DNA from: Actinomycetota bacterium
Lineage (GTDB): Bacteria > Actinomycetota > Acidimicrobiia > Acidimicrobiales > MedAcidi-G1
Length of the DNA: 64,000 bases
NCBI GenBank assembly: GCA_014381745.1
Contig: JACNLA010000032.1
Location: 46,322-110,321 of the forward strand
Reading direction: 5' to 3'
Below, one piece after another: positions 25,576 through 35,595 of this stretch; position 1 is the first letter of the stretch, and every line of letters begins with the position of its first letter. Made by a program: the position numbers and the translations under genes. The notes beneath the pieces are model-generated. The model was given only the letters and a program-made list of their open reading frames with translations. It did no database searches and was not told where the DNA came from.

Positions 25576-26249
25576 TCCAGGTTTGCCACGAACGAGCGGA
25601 TGGCGCCGGCACAGGCGTGTGCCGCCTTGACGTGGACCATGTGTCCCTGTTCGGGGATCATGACGGTGTCGCGCACATCTAGGTCTCTCTGGAACAGACC
25701 CGCCGCGGCGGCGAACCGCTTGTCCCGTTCACCCAACACGATGAGCACCGGGGCCTTGATCTCAGTCAACCGGTCGATGACCATCGAGTCCACGTGCATC
25801 GAGAGTTCCTCAACGCCAGGTGGAAGGTCCAGCTTCTTCATGCTGGCCAGCACGGCCTCGTTCCATTCGTTGCGGGCCTCGATCTTGCGAAACCCTGGAC
25901 CGGAGGCGACCAGCACCAGACCGGAGACATCGTCGGGGTGTTCGAGCGCGTAGGCAAGTGACAGGTAGCCACCCAGGCTGTGGCCGACCAGCACGGTCGG
26001 CCGTTCGGTGTCGTCCAGCACGGTGGCGAGGTCGCCCAGGGCATGCTGGCGTGAGTAGTTGCCTGGTGGCGGAGTGTCGCTCTCACCGTGACCCCGTAGA
26101 TCCCAGGTGGTGACGGCGTGGTCATCGGCAAGGGAATCTGCAATCGGGTTCCAGACCGAACGGTCGTTTGCCCAGCCGTGGGTGAACACCAGGCTGGGCC
26201 CGCTGCCGCGACATGTCGTGGCGATCTGGATCTCGTCGTGGCCGCCCAT
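25572..26249 (-). CDS. Alpha/beta hydrolase
   Basis: A 225-residue serine hydrolase of the alpha/beta fold. VFTHGWANDRSVW forms the oxyanion region, VGHSLGGYLSLAY holds the nucleophile serine, the acid is probably in LGERDKRF, and the His is in PEQGHMVH. Family members include carboxylesterases, C-C hydrolases and lactonases; the substrate cannot be read off. ATG 26249 shares a base with the stop of the epoxide hydrolase gene (TGATG); a GTG at 26252 is an alternative. Its own stop overlaps the FGE start. Confidence 0.88.
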   Translation of the reverse strand: MGGHDEIQIATTCRGSGPSLVFTHGWANDRSVWNPIADSLADDHAVTTWDLRGHGESDTPPPGNYSRQHALGDLATVLDDTERPTVLVGHSLGGYLSLAYALEHPDDVSGLVLVASGPGFRKIEARNEWNEAVLASMKKLDLPPGVEELSMHVDSMVIDRLTEIKAPVLIVLGERDKRFAAAAGLFQRDLDVRDTVMIPEQGHMVHVKAAHACAGAIRSFVANLE

Positions 26250-27400
26250 CACCGGAGCCCTCTGAAGAACTCCCTGATGTCAGCAACCAGGATTTCCGGG
26301 TTCTCGAGGGCGGCGAAGTGACCACCTGCGTCGTGGTCGGCCCAGAAGGTCAGGTTGTGTGCGGCCTCGACCCAGCGGCGTCGGGCGGCGAACAACTCGT
26401 TTGGAAACGTCGAGACCCCGAGGGGAACGTCGCCGGTGGCTCCCAGGGTGGGAGACGGTGCCCTCATGGTCTCGAAGTAGATGCGGGTTGACGAGTTGAT
26501 GGTCCCGGTGAACCAGTACACGGACACGTTGGTGAGCAGCGTGTCGCGGTCGACGGCACTGAACGGGTTGCCGTCGTGGTGTGTCCACCCGTGGAACTTC
26601 TCACCAATCCATGACAGAAGGCCGGCTGGTGAGTCGTTGAGCCCCGTGGCGAGGGTCTGTGGTCTCGTCTCCTGGATGCGGAAGTAGCCGTTGTCCTCGG
26701 CCATGTACCAGGTGGCACGGTCCAGGTGCTGTTGTTCAAGTGGCGTGATGTCAGCAAAGTCATCGTCGTTGCCGGGTGGGCCGGCGGTCATCATGTTCAC
26801 GTGGCAGCCAACGACGTGGTCAGGGTCTACCTGGGCGATCTGGCGTGAGATGAGCGAACCCCAGTCGCCACCCTGGACTCCGTAGGACCCGTAGCCGAGG
26901 CGCTCAGCGAGGACGGCGAAGGCCCGGGCCGTGCGCTCAACGCCCCAACCCCGCTCGTGGGTCGGCCCCGACCAGGCGTATCCGGGTAGTGACGGTGCGA
27001 TCACGTGGAAGGCGTCCTCTTCCCTGCCCCCGTGGTTGGTCGGGTCGGTGAGTGGCCCGATGACGTCCTGGAACTCGACTATTGAACCCGGCCAGCCGTG
27101 GCTCAACAGCAGCGGCAGGGCCTCGGTGTGCGGGGAGCGCTGGTGAATGAAGTGGATGTTTTGGCCGTCGATCTCCGTGGTGAAGTGCTCCAGGGAGTTG
27201 AGGCGGGCTTCCTTGCTGCGCCAGTCGAAGTCGTCTGCCCACCAGACCGCAAGCTCCTTCAGCCAGGCAAGATCACACCCGTAGTCCCAGCCGGTGTCGG
27301 GGATCTGGTCGGGCCAGCGGGTGTCGTGCAGGCGGCTACGAAGGTCTACCAACTGAGCTTCGTCGACCTCGATGGTGAACGGGCTGATGGCGTCGGACAT
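26249..27400 (-). CDS. Epoxide hydrolase (EHN-domain, microsomal type)
   Basis: A 383-residue alpha/beta hydrolase with the N-terminal epoxide-hydrolase EHN domain (about 1-110; DTRWPDQIPDTGWDYG). The oxyanion motif is LLSHGWPGSIVEFQ, the nucleophile Asp lies in VQGGDWGSLISRQ, and the catalytic His is in DAGGHFAALENPE near the C-terminus. The reaction would be hydration of an epoxide to a diol through an alkyl-enzyme ester. It is the first gene of a coupled three-gene minus-strand unit and is divergent from an SDR gene across 62 bases; both starts have leaderless-type hexamers. Confidence 0.9.
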   Translation of the reverse strand: MSDAISPFTIEVDEAQLVDLRSRLHDTRWPDQIPDTGWDYGCDLAWLKELAVWWADDFDWRSKEARLNSLEHFTTEIDGQNIHFIHQRSPHTEALPLLLSHGWPGSIVEFQDVIGPLTDPTNHGGREEDAFHVIAPSLPGYAWSGPTHERGWGVERTARAFAVLAERLGYGSYGVQGGDWGSLISRQIAQVDPDHVVGCHVNMMTAGPPGNDDDFADITPLEQQHLDRATWYMAEDNGYFRIQETRPQTLATGLNDSPAGLLSWIGEKFHGWTHHDGNPFSAVDRDTLLTNVSVYWFTGTINSSTRIYFETMRAPSPTLGATGDVPLGVSTFPNELFAARRRWVEAAHNLTFWADHDAGGHFAALENPEILVADIREFFRGLR

Positions 27401-27408
27401 GGACGGGG

Positions 27409-27414
27409 ACCGTA
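27409..27414 (-). promoter_or_regulatory. Candidate leaderless -10 hexamer (epoxide hydrolase operon)
   Basis: The minus strand reads TACGGT, eight bases before the ATG at 27400, in the short divergent spacer. Confidence 0.4.
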
Positions 27415-27448
27415 CCTGCCGGCATCATCGCTGCTCCTGTCCGGCTGT

Positions 27449-27454
27449 TACGTT
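27449..27454 (+). promoter_or_regulatory. Candidate leaderless -10 hexamer (SDR gene)
   Basis: TACGTT is followed by eight bases and the ATG at 27463. It faces the epoxide hydrolase promoter within 62 bases. Confidence 0.4.
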
Positions 27455-27462
27455 CTTCCGGC

Positions 27463-28272
27463 ATGGATCTAAAGGGGGCACGGGTACTGGTAACCGGCGG
27501 ATCACGGGGGATAGGTGCCGCACTGGCATCCGCATACGCCGAAGCGGGGGCCTCGGTGATCGTGGCGGCAAGGTCGGTGGGAGACCTGGCTGATGTAGCA
27601 GAGCGAATCGGTGGCACGGCACATGTGGCCGACCTGTCCGATCCCGACGTGGTCGACGGTCTGGTTGCCGCGGTCGAGGCCGCCCATGGTCCGATCGACG
27701 TTCTGGTCAACAACGCAGGAATCGAGACGGTCGATCCCGTAGCCACGGTCGACCCGGACTCGGTGCGGGCAGCCGCACGTGTGAACCTGGAGGCTCCGAT
27801 GGTGCTGACCCGTCGGGTGCTTCCGGGAATGCTCGATCGCAGCCGTGGTGCCATCGTGTTCATGTCCTCGCTGGCCGGTACCGCCGGCTTCCCTGGCATG
27901 GGCCCCTACTGCGCCACCAAGGCCGGCCTCAACAACTTTGCTGCAAGCCTCCGGATCGAGTTGAAGGGAACGCCGATCTCGACGACCCTCGTGGCCCCCG
28001 GCCCCGTCGACACCCGCATGTGGGATGCGGTCGAGTCGGCGTCGCCCAGTGTGCAGCGAACCAACAACCGGTTCCAGAAACTTCAGCTGATACCCAAGAC
28101 CACACCCGAGCGCCTGGCAGGGCGTGTCGTTTCCGCTACAGCGGCAGGCCGCAGGCATGTCCGTCACCCGCGGCGCCTGACACTCAACTTTTGGCTGGGG
28201 GAGTCGCCACGCCGCCTGACCGAACTGCTTCTGACCGGGGTGAAGATCGATCCTCTCGACAAGGTGGGTTGA
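27463..28272 (+). CDS. Short-chain dehydrogenase/reductase
   Basis: A 269-residue SDR with TGGSRGIG (about residues 11-18), ADLSDPD, IDVLVNNAGIE, FMSSLAGTAGFPGMGPYCATKAGLNNF containing the Ser, Tyr and Lys of the active site, and APGPVDTRMW. The C-terminal 60 residues are basic (RRHVRHPRRLTLNFW) and resemble the membrane-associating tail of some 17-beta-hydroxysteroid or acylglycerone reductase-like SDRs, which suggests a hydrophobic substrate. It ends 13 bases before the convergent LLM oxidoreductase gene. Confidence 0.88.
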   Translation: MDLKGARVLVTGGSRGIGAALASAYAEAGASVIVAARSVGDLADVAERIGGTAHVADLSDPDVVDGLVAAVEAAHGPIDVLVNNAGIETVDPVATVDPDSVRAAARVNLEAPMVLTRRVLPGMLDRSRGAIVFMSSLAGTAGFPGMGPYCATKAGLNNFAASLRIELKGTPISTTLVAPGPVDTRMWDAVESASPSVQRTNNRFQKLQLIPKTTPERLAGRVVSATAAGRRHVRHPRRLTLNFWLGESPRRLTELLLTGVKIDPLDKVG

Positions 28273-28285
28273 TCGCCGGGAACGC

Positions 28286-29323
28286 TCAGGCGTGTTCTGC
28301 CAGCTCGCGCAGCTTTCCGAGCACCTGGGCCGGGTCGCCGCCGATGGGGTTGACGTTCAGAGATGTCACACCGGCCTCCTTGTAGGCGGCGAGGCGGTCC
28401 ACGATGTAGGCCTCGTCGCCGCAAAGCGTCGTGTTCTCGATCAGGTCAGCTGGCAGGGCAGCGGCGGCATCCTCCCGCCTTCCGTCCAGGTAGGCGTCCT
28501 GTACGGCGATCGCCTCGTCAGCGAACCCGTAGTCGCGGCAGACATCGTTGTAGAAGTTCTTTCCACGGGCACCCATGCCTCCGATGTAGAGGGCAGCCAT
28601 GGGTCTGGCGTAGTCGCGGAACTGGGCGGCATCGTCACCGATGGCTACGAGGCCACCGGCAACGATGTCGAACTCCCCGAGATCCGGTTCCCGCCGGGCC
28701 ATGCCCGCCCTGACGGCATCGCCCCAGACCTGGTCCATTCGCTCCGGGTACACGAGGAACGGCAGCCAACCGTTGGTGGTTGCCGCCGTCTCCTCCACGC
28801 TCTTTTGACCCAGCGCAGCTATGTAGATCGGTATGTCCGCCCGCACCGGGTGGTTGATGATCTTGAGGGCCTTGCCCAAGCCGGTTCCCTGGTCGGGTGG
28901 CAGGGGCAGCGTGAAGACCCTGCCCTCGTGGACCAGCGGTTCGCGGCGCCATGCCATGCGACAGATCGAGATGATCTCCTTCATTCTGGTGACCGGCATT
29001 GAGTAGGGCATTCCATGGAATCCCTCGATCACCTGTGGCCCTGAGGCGCCCAGGCCGAGGGTGAAGCGGCCACCCGACAGGGAGTCGAGGCCGGCAGCGG
29101 TCTGGGCAATGCACGCCGGGGTTCGGCTGTAGGTGTTCAAGATGCCGCTGGCCAACTGCACGGTGTCGGTGCTGGCGGCAAGGAAGCCAAGGAGGCTCAC
29201 CCCATCAAAGCCATAGGCCTCCGGAATCCAGATGCAGTCAACGCCGGCCGCCTCCAGTTCTCGAGCCTGTGCGGCCGCAGCGAGTGGATCGGTGGCGTAG
29301 TTGAGGAGGGTGGTGATGCGCAT
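28286..29323 (-). CDS. LLM-class (probably F420-dependent) oxidoreductase
   Basis: A 345-residue luciferase-like TIM barrel. AAGVDCIWIPEAYGFD, TVQLASGILNTYSRTPACIAQTA, SGGRFTLGLGASGPQVIEGFHG and RMKEIISICRMAWRREP follow the actinobacterial F420-dependent LLM subgroup (Mer/FGD-like), where the GASGP loop binds the cofactor. Substrate and direction of hydride transfer are unknown. F420 genes are not in the window, so cofactor use is inferred from family. It lies between a convergent SDR gene and an upstream MFS exporter on the same strand, with 27 bases between the exporter stop and this start. Confidence 0.85.
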   Translation of the reverse strand: MRITTLLNYATDPLAAAAQARELEAAGVDCIWIPEAYGFDGVSLLGFLAASTDTVQLASGILNTYSRTPACIAQTAAGLDSLSGGRFTLGLGASGPQVIEGFHGMPYSMPVTRMKEIISICRMAWRREPLVHEGRVFTLPLPPDQGTGLGKALKIINHPVRADIPIYIAALGQKSVEETAATTNGWLPFLVYPERMDQVWGDAVRAGMARREPDLGEFDIVAGGLVAIGDDAAQFRDYARPMAALYIGGMGARGKNFYNDVCRDYGFADEAIAVQDAYLDGRREDAAAALPADLIENTTLCGDEAYIVDRLAAYKEAGVTSLNVNPIGGDPAQVLGKLRELAEHA

Positions 29324-29350
29324 GGGCGCATCATCGCAGGTCCGAGGGGG

Positions 29351-30871
29351 TCAGTCGGAGTCCGGGAACCTGGCGATGAGGATGATGCCGACCGTCGCCA
29401 TGATCGCCGCACCTGCGATCATCGAGAGCGAATATCCGCTGGCGAAGGCCGAGCGGGCCGCAGTGGCGATGGTCTCGCCTGCGTTGCCGGGTGCACTCTG
29501 GGCCACGTGGAGGGCTGCACCTATGGAATCGCGGGCAGCCTCCAGTGCTTCAGCAGGTAGGGGCAGGGAGTCGAGGGTGTCGCCCAGGTCTCGCCGGTAG
29601 CCGGCGGAGAGGAGGGTCCCCAGCAGAGCGATGCCGACGGCTGCCCCGACCTCACGCGTCGTGTCGTTGACCGCCGACGCCACCCCTGCCTTGTCTAGTG
29701 GGAGTGAACCCACGATGGCGGTGGTGGCAGTTGGGAAGGTCATAGCCATTCCCGAGGAGAGCAGGATGATCCCAGCCAGCACGTGCAGGTACGGCGAACC
29801 GGCCGACAGCAACGACATGACGATGCAGCCGGCAGATGCCAACAGGAGGCCGGTACCCATGATCCTTCCTGCACCGAAGCGTTCAACCAGGCGCGGTCCG
29901 CGTGGTGCGACGGCAATCATGCCAAGGGCGAACGGGATCACCCGAAGGGAGGTGTTGAGAGGGGAGTAGCCCATGACGAACTGCAGGTACTGCGCCAGAC
30001 CGAAGAACATCCCGAACATGACTGCGAAGGCGGCGGTAATGGTGAGGCTGGCCAGGCCGAAGCGAGGAATGGTGAAGAGGGTCGGGTCCAGCATCGGGTT
30101 CGCCTGACGGCGGGCGTTGAGAACCCACGCTGTCAACAGCACGACGGCCGCTACCAGCCCGCCGATGACGATCGGATCCGACCAGCCGAACTCGGGCCCC
30201 TGAATGAGCCCGTAGACGAGGCCTGTGAGGCCGCCTGCGGTGAGAATGCCGCCGACAGGATCCAGGGGACGACGCTGGGAGTCCCGGGATGTCGGTACCA
30301 CGAGCGTGACGAGGATCAACGCCACCAGGGCGATCGGAATGTTCACGAAGAAGACCGAGCCCCACCAGAAGTACTCCAGCAACAGGCCAGCCGACAGGAG
30401 GCCGATGGCACCACCGGCTCCGGCGAAGCCGGCCCAGATTGCTATCGCCCGGGAGCGCTCCTCGGGTGGGAACACGGCGGTCAGGATGGAGAGGGTTGCG
30501 GGCATCGTGAACGCTGCACCAACGCCCATGACGCAGCGCCAGAGGATTATCTGTTCAGCGCTGGTGCTCCGGGTTGCCAGGATGGCACCGGCCAGGAATA
30601 CGGCCAGACCGAGTTGTAGTGCACCGCGTCGCCCGAAGCGGTCGCCAAGGGCGCCGGCTGGCAGAAGCAGGGCGGCAAAGACCAGTGCGTAGGCGGCGTT
30701 GATCCACACCAACTGGACGCCCGTGGCCCCCAGGGACCGCTGGATGGAGGGTAGGGACAGGTTCAGCGAGCTGACGCCCGCAACGATCATGACCAGCGAC
30801 AGGTTCAGGATGCCGAGGATGAGCCAGCGGCGGGGATGCCCTGTCGTTGTGTCGTAGGAAGTTCCGGTCAC
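29351..30871 (-). CDS. MFS transporter, DHA2 (EmrB/QacA) family
   Basis: A 506-residue membrane protein with about fourteen hydrophobic helices, the DHA2 count for proton-coupled drug or metabolite exporters. Motif A is LGDRFGRRGALQ (between helices 2 and 3), the helix 4/5 region reads WRCVMGVGAAFTMPATLSIL, and motif C-like glycine-rich FAGAGGAIGLLSAGLLLEYF lies in helix 5. Start is a GTG at 30871. It is followed on the same strand by the LLM oxidoreductase gene and is divergent from the mutase operon. Substrate is unknown. Confidence 0.88.
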   Translation of the reverse strand: MTGTSYDTTTGHPRRWLILGILNLSLVMIVAGVSSLNLSLPSIQRSLGATGVQLVWINAAYALVFAALLLPAGALGDRFGRRGALQLGLAVFLAGAILATRSTSAEQIILWRCVMGVGAAFTMPATLSILTAVFPPEERSRAIAIWAGFAGAGGAIGLLSAGLLLEYFWWGSVFFVNIPIALVALILVTLVVPTSRDSQRRPLDPVGGILTAGGLTGLVYGLIQGPEFGWSDPIVIGGLVAAVVLLTAWVLNARRQANPMLDPTLFTIPRFGLASLTITAAFAVMFGMFFGLAQYLQFVMGYSPLNTSLRVIPFALGMIAVAPRGPRLVERFGAGRIMGTGLLLASAGCIVMSLLSAGSPYLHVLAGIILLSSGMAMTFPTATTAIVGSLPLDKAGVASAVNDTTREVGAAVGIALLGTLLSAGYRRDLGDTLDSLPLPAEALEAARDSIGAALHVAQSAPGNAGETIATAARSAFASGYSLSMIAGAAIMATVGIILIARFPDSD

Positions 30872-30973
30872 GGGAGTGAAGTCTCACACACCCGGACTAT
30901 CCGCATGCTGCCGGTGATGGCATGTTTCTTGGTCATGGGTCACACGGCTTCCACCGTCGGGGCGGGCCTCACC

Positions 30974-30979
30974 TACCAT
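30974..30979 (+). promoter_or_regulatory. Candidate leaderless -10 hexamer (mutA-mutB-meaB operon)
   Basis: TACCAT lies six bases before the ATG at 30986 and would drive the whole methylmalonyl-CoA mutase operon. Confidence 0.4.
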
Positions 30980-30985
30980 CTCGGC

Positions 30986-32428
30986 ATGTCATACGAAGGC
31001 CTTCCATCACAGGTGGGCGATGTGGAGACCACTGATCGGGCCTTGTGGCTTGCGTTGGCCGAGGAGTCGCTGGGCGGTAGTCCGGTGGAGTCCCTCACCA
31101 GCACAACGGTTGACGGCATTCCCATCAGGGCCCTCTACCGGTCCGATGACCCCGAAGCAGTTGAAGCAGCACCGGGGGTACCCGGAGTAAGCCCGTTTAC
31201 CAGGGGTGGCTCTGCTGCGGTGGGCCTCGTTGGTGGCTGGGATGTGAGGGCACTGGTACTGGATGCCGGGCCGGTAGAGGCAAACGCCTCAGTGCACGAT
31301 GAGTTGGAGAACGGGTCGACATCGGTGCTTTTGGATCCGGTTGCGATCGGTCTCGACGACGCAGCGGACCTGGGCTCGACCCTTGATGGGGTTCACCTTG
31401 AGATGGCATCGGTCGCCCTGACTCCGGGTCCACGATGTGTCGAGTCGGCGGGCTGGCTGGTCGATCTCTGGGAGGAGCGGGGTGTCCCCGTAGCCGACAG
31501 GTCCGGCGACCTTGGTGTCGACCCACTCGGAGTGGCCGCCCGTCATGGGACAGCTCCGGAGGTGGACGGATCCCTTACCGAGCTGGTGGCCAGAGTTGTC
31601 GAGTCCGACCGTGTCCGGGCGATTTCAGTAGATTCATCGCCGTACTCGGATTCCGGCCTGGGGCCGGCATGGGAGCTGGCCTGCTCCCTCTCCACGGGCG
31701 TCGCATACCTGCGTGCCATGGAGGAAGACGGGGTGTCGGTCGACGACGCGCTGGGGTCAATGGCGTTCACCTATTCAGCGACGGCGGATCAGTTCATGAC
31801 CATCGCAATGTTTCGAACGGCTCGGCGCTGCTGGGACAGGGTTGCGGCTGCATGTGGGGCCGGGGGATCGGGCCGGGCCCAGGTCCAGAGGGCACTCACC
31901 TCGGCGGCAATGGTCACGCGTGTCGACCCCTGGGTGAACATGCTCCGGGTCACGGTCGCCGGCTTCGCCGCAGGGGTCGCGGGAGCCGACTCGGTGACCC
32001 TGCACCCCTTCGACAGCGCTGTCGGGCGCCCCGATGCCTTCGGTCGCCGGATGGCCCGCAATACCCAGTTGCTCCTGTTGGAAGAGAGCAGCCTGGCCCG
32101 CATGGTCGACCCTGCCGGAGGTTCCTTGTACGTCGAGGATCTGACCGAGCGTCTGGCCGGGGCCGCATGGGACCGGTTCGTCTCGATCGAGGCCGATGGT
32201 GGAATGGCCAAGGCAGTTGCAGGCGGACGGATTGCCTCTGAGGCGGAGTCGGCATGGGCGGCAAGGAAGGCAGGGCTGATAGCGGGCGACGAGGTGGTCA
32301 CAGGTGTGTCGGCGTATCCGAATCCTGACGAGACACCGCTGGTCCGCGCCGATCCTGTTCCCGTGCCGACCGGCCCCCTTCCGTTACGCCGACCGGCCGG
32401 TCTCTTTGAAGGACCGGTGACACCGTGA
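30986..32428 (+). CDS. mutA: Methylmalonyl-CoA mutase small (non-catalytic) subunit, short form
   Basis: A 480-residue protein matching the TIM-barrel part of methylmalonyl-CoA mutase beta subunits: PFTRGG near residue 71, [22 protein letters not shown] in the middle, and [22 protein letters not shown] with [12 protein letters not shown] near the end. It ends soon after the barrel; the degenerate B12-binding-like domain that completes MutA in Propionibacterium-type heterodimers (over 600 residues) is absent. It should pair with the downstream catalytic subunit. The ATG at 30986 is preferred over upstream in-frame starts because homology and a TACCAT hexamer both point to it. GTGA overlap links it to mutB. 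Confidence 0.85.
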   Translation: MSYEGLPSQVGDVETTDRALWLALAEESLGGSPVESLTSTTVDGIPIRALYRSDDPEAVEAAPGVPGVSPFTRGGSAAVGLVGGWDVRALVLDAGPVEANASVHDELENGSTSVLLDPVAIGLDDAADLGSTLDGVHLEMASVALTPGPRCVESAGWLVDLWEERGVPVADRSGDLGVDPLGVAARHGTAPEVDGSLTELVARVVESDRVRAISVDSSPYSDSGLGPAWELACSLSTGVAYLRAMEEDGVSVDDALGSMAFTYSATADQFMTIAMFRTARRCWDRVAAACGAGGSGRAQVQRALTSAAMVTRVDPWVNMLRVTVAGFAAGVAGADSVTLHPFDSAVGRPDAFGRRMARNTQLLLLEESSLARMVDPAGGSLYVEDLTERLAGAAWDRFVSIEADGGMAKAVAGGRIASEAESAWAARKAGLIAGDEVVTGVSAYPNPDETPLVRADPVPVPTGPLPLRRPAGLFEGPVTP

Positions 32429-34584
32429 CAATCCCGGACTTCACCACGGTGGCCCTCGGTACCCCGGAGCCCGGCCATGGAACCAACTGGGAGGACCAAC
32501 TCGTCAGGGAGACGGGCCGCGGCGCGGCGGATTGTGTCTGGGAGACGCCAGAACAGATTTCTGTGCCTCCCCTCTCAACGGCCGCCGACATAGCCGACCT
32601 GGACTTTGTCGACACCTGGCCCGGTGTTCCACCGTTTGTAAGGGGCCCGTACCCGACCATGTACGCCAGCCGGCCCTGGACCATCCGCCAATACGCCGGC
32701 TTCTCTACAGCCGAGGAGAGCAACGCCTTTTACCGCCGAAACCTGGCGGCAGGGCAGAAGGGTCTCTCTGTGGCCTTCGACCTTCCTACCCACAGGGGAT
32801 ATGACAGCGACCACCCACGGGTCAGCGGAGACGTCGGCATGGCGGGCGTCGCCATCGACTCGATTCTCGACATGCGCACCTTGTTCGACGGGATTCCGCT
32901 GGACCAGATGAGCGTGTCCATGACCATGAACGGAGCGGTACTTCCGATCCTTGCCCTCTACGTGGTGGCGGCTGAGGAGCAGGGCGTCTCACAGGATCGC
33001 CTCACCGGGACCATCCAGAACGACATCCTCAAGGAGTTCATGGTCCGCAACACCTACATCTACCCACCGGCACCGTCGATGAGGATCGTCTCAGACATCC
33101 TCGCCCACACCAGCGCCGAGATGCCCCGGTTCAACGGCATCTCCATCTCCGGCTACCACATGCAGGAAGCGGGAGCCACCGCTGATCTGGAGCTCGCCTA
33201 CACGCTGGCAGACGGTATCGAGTACGTACGCGCCGCGATCGCAGCCGGCCTGGATGTGGACGACTTCGCGCCACGGCTCAGCTTCTTCTGGGGCATCGGC
33301 ATGAACTTCTTCATGGAGGTCGCCAAGCTGCGCGCCGCCCGGCTGCTCTGGTCGAGGCTCATGTCGGAGTTCTCCCCGAAGGACACCCGTTCCCTGTCGC
33401 TCCGCACCCATTGTCAGACCTCTGGTTGGAGCCTCACCGCGCAGGACCCGTACAACAACGTTGCGCGCACCTGCATCGAGGCGATGGCCGCCACCCAGGG
33501 AGGCACCCAGTCGCTCCACACCAATTCCCTCGACGAGGCCCTGGCGCTTCCGAGCGACGCCTCTGCCCGGATCGCACGCAACACACAACTCTTCCTCCAG
33601 CACGAGACCGGTACATGCCGGGTGGTGGACCCCTGGGGCGGCAGCTTTCACGTCGAGAGGCTCACCGCTGACCTTGCAGCCAGAGCCATGCAGCACATCT
33701 CCGAGGTGGCCGAGAGCGGCGGTATGGGTCGGGCGATCGAGGCTGGGATACCCAAGCTGCGTATCGAGGAGGCCGCGGCACGCACCCAGGCCCGCATCGA
33801 CTCGGGACGTCGGGTAATGGTTGGTGTCAACCGATATCGACCCGAGGGAGAGCCACCGCTGGAGGTGCTCAGGGTGGACAACGCCCAGGTGCGGGCCGAC
33901 CAGATAGCCAGGCTCGAGAGGTTGCGGGACGAGCGCGACGAGGGCGCATGCGTGTCTGCCCTTGACGCGCTGACCGCCTGTGCTGACTCCGGCGCGGGGA
34001 ATCTCTTGGCTGCAGCAATCGACGCAGCCCGGGCTCGGGCTACCGTCGGCGAGATCAGCTACGCCCTGGAGAAGGTCTTCGGGCGACATGTGGCGGAGGT
34101 CAAGATCATCTCTGGGGTCTTCAACAGCGAGGTGGGCGACAGCGAACAGGTGTCCCGGGCGCGCTCGCTGGTTGACGCGTTCGAGGTCGAACAGGGTCGC
34201 AGACCGCGAATCCTCGTGGCGAAGGTGGGCCAGGATGGCCATGACCGCGGGCAGAAGGTGATTGCCACGGCGTTCGCCGATCTGGGTTTTGATGTGGACA
34301 TAGGCCCCCTTTTCTCGACACCGGCCGAGGCAGCGCGGCAGGCAGTGGAAAACGATGTGCACGTGGTCGGCGTCAGCTCCCTGGCTGCTGGCCACCTGAC
34401 CCTCGTACCCGAGTTGAGGAGCGAACTATCGGCACTGGGACGAGACGACATCGTCATCGTTGTGGGTGGGGTGATTCCCGACCATGACCGTGAAGATCTG
34501 ATGGCTGCGGGTGCCGCGGCAATCTTCCCGCCGGGAACTGTCATCGCCGACGCAGCCGTCGAGCTGCTCGGAAAGCTGGGATGA
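32425..34584 (+). CDS. mutB: Methylmalonyl-CoA mutase large catalytic subunit
   Basis: A 719-residue adenosylcobalamin-dependent mutase interconverting (R)-methylmalonyl-CoA and succinyl-CoA. The substrate barrel occupies about residues 40-560: [23 protein letters not shown] near the start, [16 protein letters not shown], and [17 protein letters not shown], which includes the catalytic His. The C-terminal B12 domain has the base-off motif DGHDRG (His about residue 606) and [18 protein letters not shown]. Start is GTG 32425 inside the mutA stop; the stop overlaps meaB (ATGA). This trio supports propionate, odd-chain and branched-chain carbon use. Confidence 0.96.
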   Translation: MTIPDFTTVALGTPEPGHGTNWEDQLVRETGRGAADCVWETPEQISVPPLSTAADIADLDFVDTWPGVPPFVRGPYPTMYASRPWTIRQYAGFSTAEESNAFYRRNLAAGQKGLSVAFDLPTHRGYDSDHPRVSGDVGMAGVAIDSILDMRTLFDGIPLDQMSVSMTMNGAVLPILALYVVAAEEQGVSQDRLTGTIQNDILKEFMVRNTYIYPPAPSMRIVSDILAHTSAEMPRFNGISISGYHMQEAGATADLELAYTLADGIEYVRAAIAAGLDVDDFAPRLSFFWGIGMNFFMEVAKLRAARLLWSRLMSEFSPKDTRSLSLRTHCQTSGWSLTAQDPYNNVARTCIEAMAATQGGTQSLHTNSLDEALALPSDASARIARNTQLFLQHETGTCRVVDPWGGSFHVERLTADLAARAMQHISEVAESGGMGRAIEAGIPKLRIEEAAARTQARIDSGRRVMVGVNRYRPEGEPPLEVLRVDNAQVRADQIARLERLRDERDEGACVSALDALTACADSGAGNLLAAAIDAARARATVGEISYALEKVFGRHVAEVKIISGVFNSEVGDSEQVSRARSLVDAFEVEQGRRPRILVAKVGQDGHDRGQKVIATAFADLGFDVDIGPLFSTPAEAARQAVENDVHVVGVSSLAAGHLTLVPELRSELSALGRDDIVIVVGGVIPDHDREDLMAAGAAAIFPPGTVIADAAVELLGKLG

Positions 34585-35588
34585 GCGACAGGCTGGAAGG
34601 CCCCCTTGCAGCGCTCCGGGACGGGGTGCTTTCGGGTGACCGCGCCACAATTGGTCGGGCAATAACGCTGCTCGAATCAAGCAGGCCCGACCACAGAGAG
34701 GATGCGCGTGTGCTCCTCGCAGGGCTGGGACCGGCTACCGGAGACGCGCACCGGCTTGGCATTACCGGAGTCCCCGGTGTCGGGAAGAGCACCTTCATCG
34801 AGGCTCTTGGAATTCATCTGACCACGGCAGGTCACCGGGTGGCCGTGCTGGCGGTCGACCCCACCAGCAGCGTCACAGGCGGGAGCATCCTGGGTGACAA
34901 GACCCGCATGCAGCGCCTTGCCAACGATCCGAATGCGTTCGTGAGGCCGTCCCCGAGCTCGGGCACCCTTGGAGGGGTGACGCGCTCAACCAACGAGACG
35001 ATCCTGCTGCTGGAGGCCGCCGGCTTTGACGTGGTGCTTGTCGAAACCGTGGGGGTCGGCCAGTCGGAGACCGCCGTTGCCTCGATGGTCGACTTCTTCC
35101 TGCTCTTGATGCTCCCCGGTGCGGGCGATGAACTGCAGGGAATCAAGAAGGGGGTGCTGGAGCTGGCCGACATGATCGCCGTCAACAAAGACGACGGCGA
35201 CGGCATGGCTGACGCACGGGCTGCAGCACGTGACTACTCGGCTGCGATGCGCCTGACCAGTCCGGGAACCTCCTCGTGGACACCACCCGTTGTGACATGC
35301 AGTTCCATTACCGGAGAGGGCCTGGCTGGTATCTGGGATCAGGTAGCCGCCCACCGGGAGGCCCTCACGGAATCCGGAGAGTGGGATGACAACAGGCGGA
35401 CCCAGCGCCTGGCCTGGATGTGGTCCACCCTCGAGGACCGTCTATTGAACGCGGTCAGGGACGATCCGGCGGTGTTGGAGATATTGCCGGAGCTCGAGGC
35501 GGGTGTCCTTGACGGCGTGATCACGCCTTCGGTTGCGGCCGACACTCTCCTTGACGCATTCGGTGGCCTTCCACCGGCTACTCCCTGA
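34581..35588 (+). CDS. meaB: MeaB/ArgK-type GTPase chaperone of methylmalonyl-CoA mutase
   Basis: A 335-residue G3E-family GTPase. Walker A is GVPGVGKST (about residues 60-68), followed by [20 protein letters not shown], the switch region [10 protein letters not shown], and the base-specifying NKDD motif. MeaB loads and protects the adenosylcobalamin of the mutase and gates release of damaged cofactor. It directly follows mutB with a four-base overlap, the usual arrangement. The C-terminal dimerisation region ([17 protein letters not shown]) is intact. Confidence 0.95.
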   Translation: MSDRLEGPLAALRDGVLSGDRATIGRAITLLESSRPDHREDARVLLAGLGPATGDAHRLGITGVPGVGKSTFIEALGIHLTTAGHRVAVLAVDPTSSVTGGSILGDKTRMQRLANDPNAFVRPSPSSGTLGGVTRSTNETILLLEAAGFDVVLVETVGVGQSETAVASMVDFFLLLMLPGAGDELQGIKKGVLELADMIAVNKDDGDGMADARAAARDYSAAMRLTSPGTSSWTPPVVTCSSITGEGLAGIWDQVAAHREALTESGEWDDNRRTQRLAWMWSTLEDRLLNAVRDDPAVLEILPELEAGVLDGVITPSVAADTLLDAFGGLPPATP

Positions 35589-35595
35589 GGGTCAA

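Noticed and set aside
33091..34395. 434-codon open frame antisense to mutB
   Set aside because: It lies wholly inside mutB, which has complete family motifs; the frame is a codon-bias shadow of GC-rich sequence with no recognisable domain.
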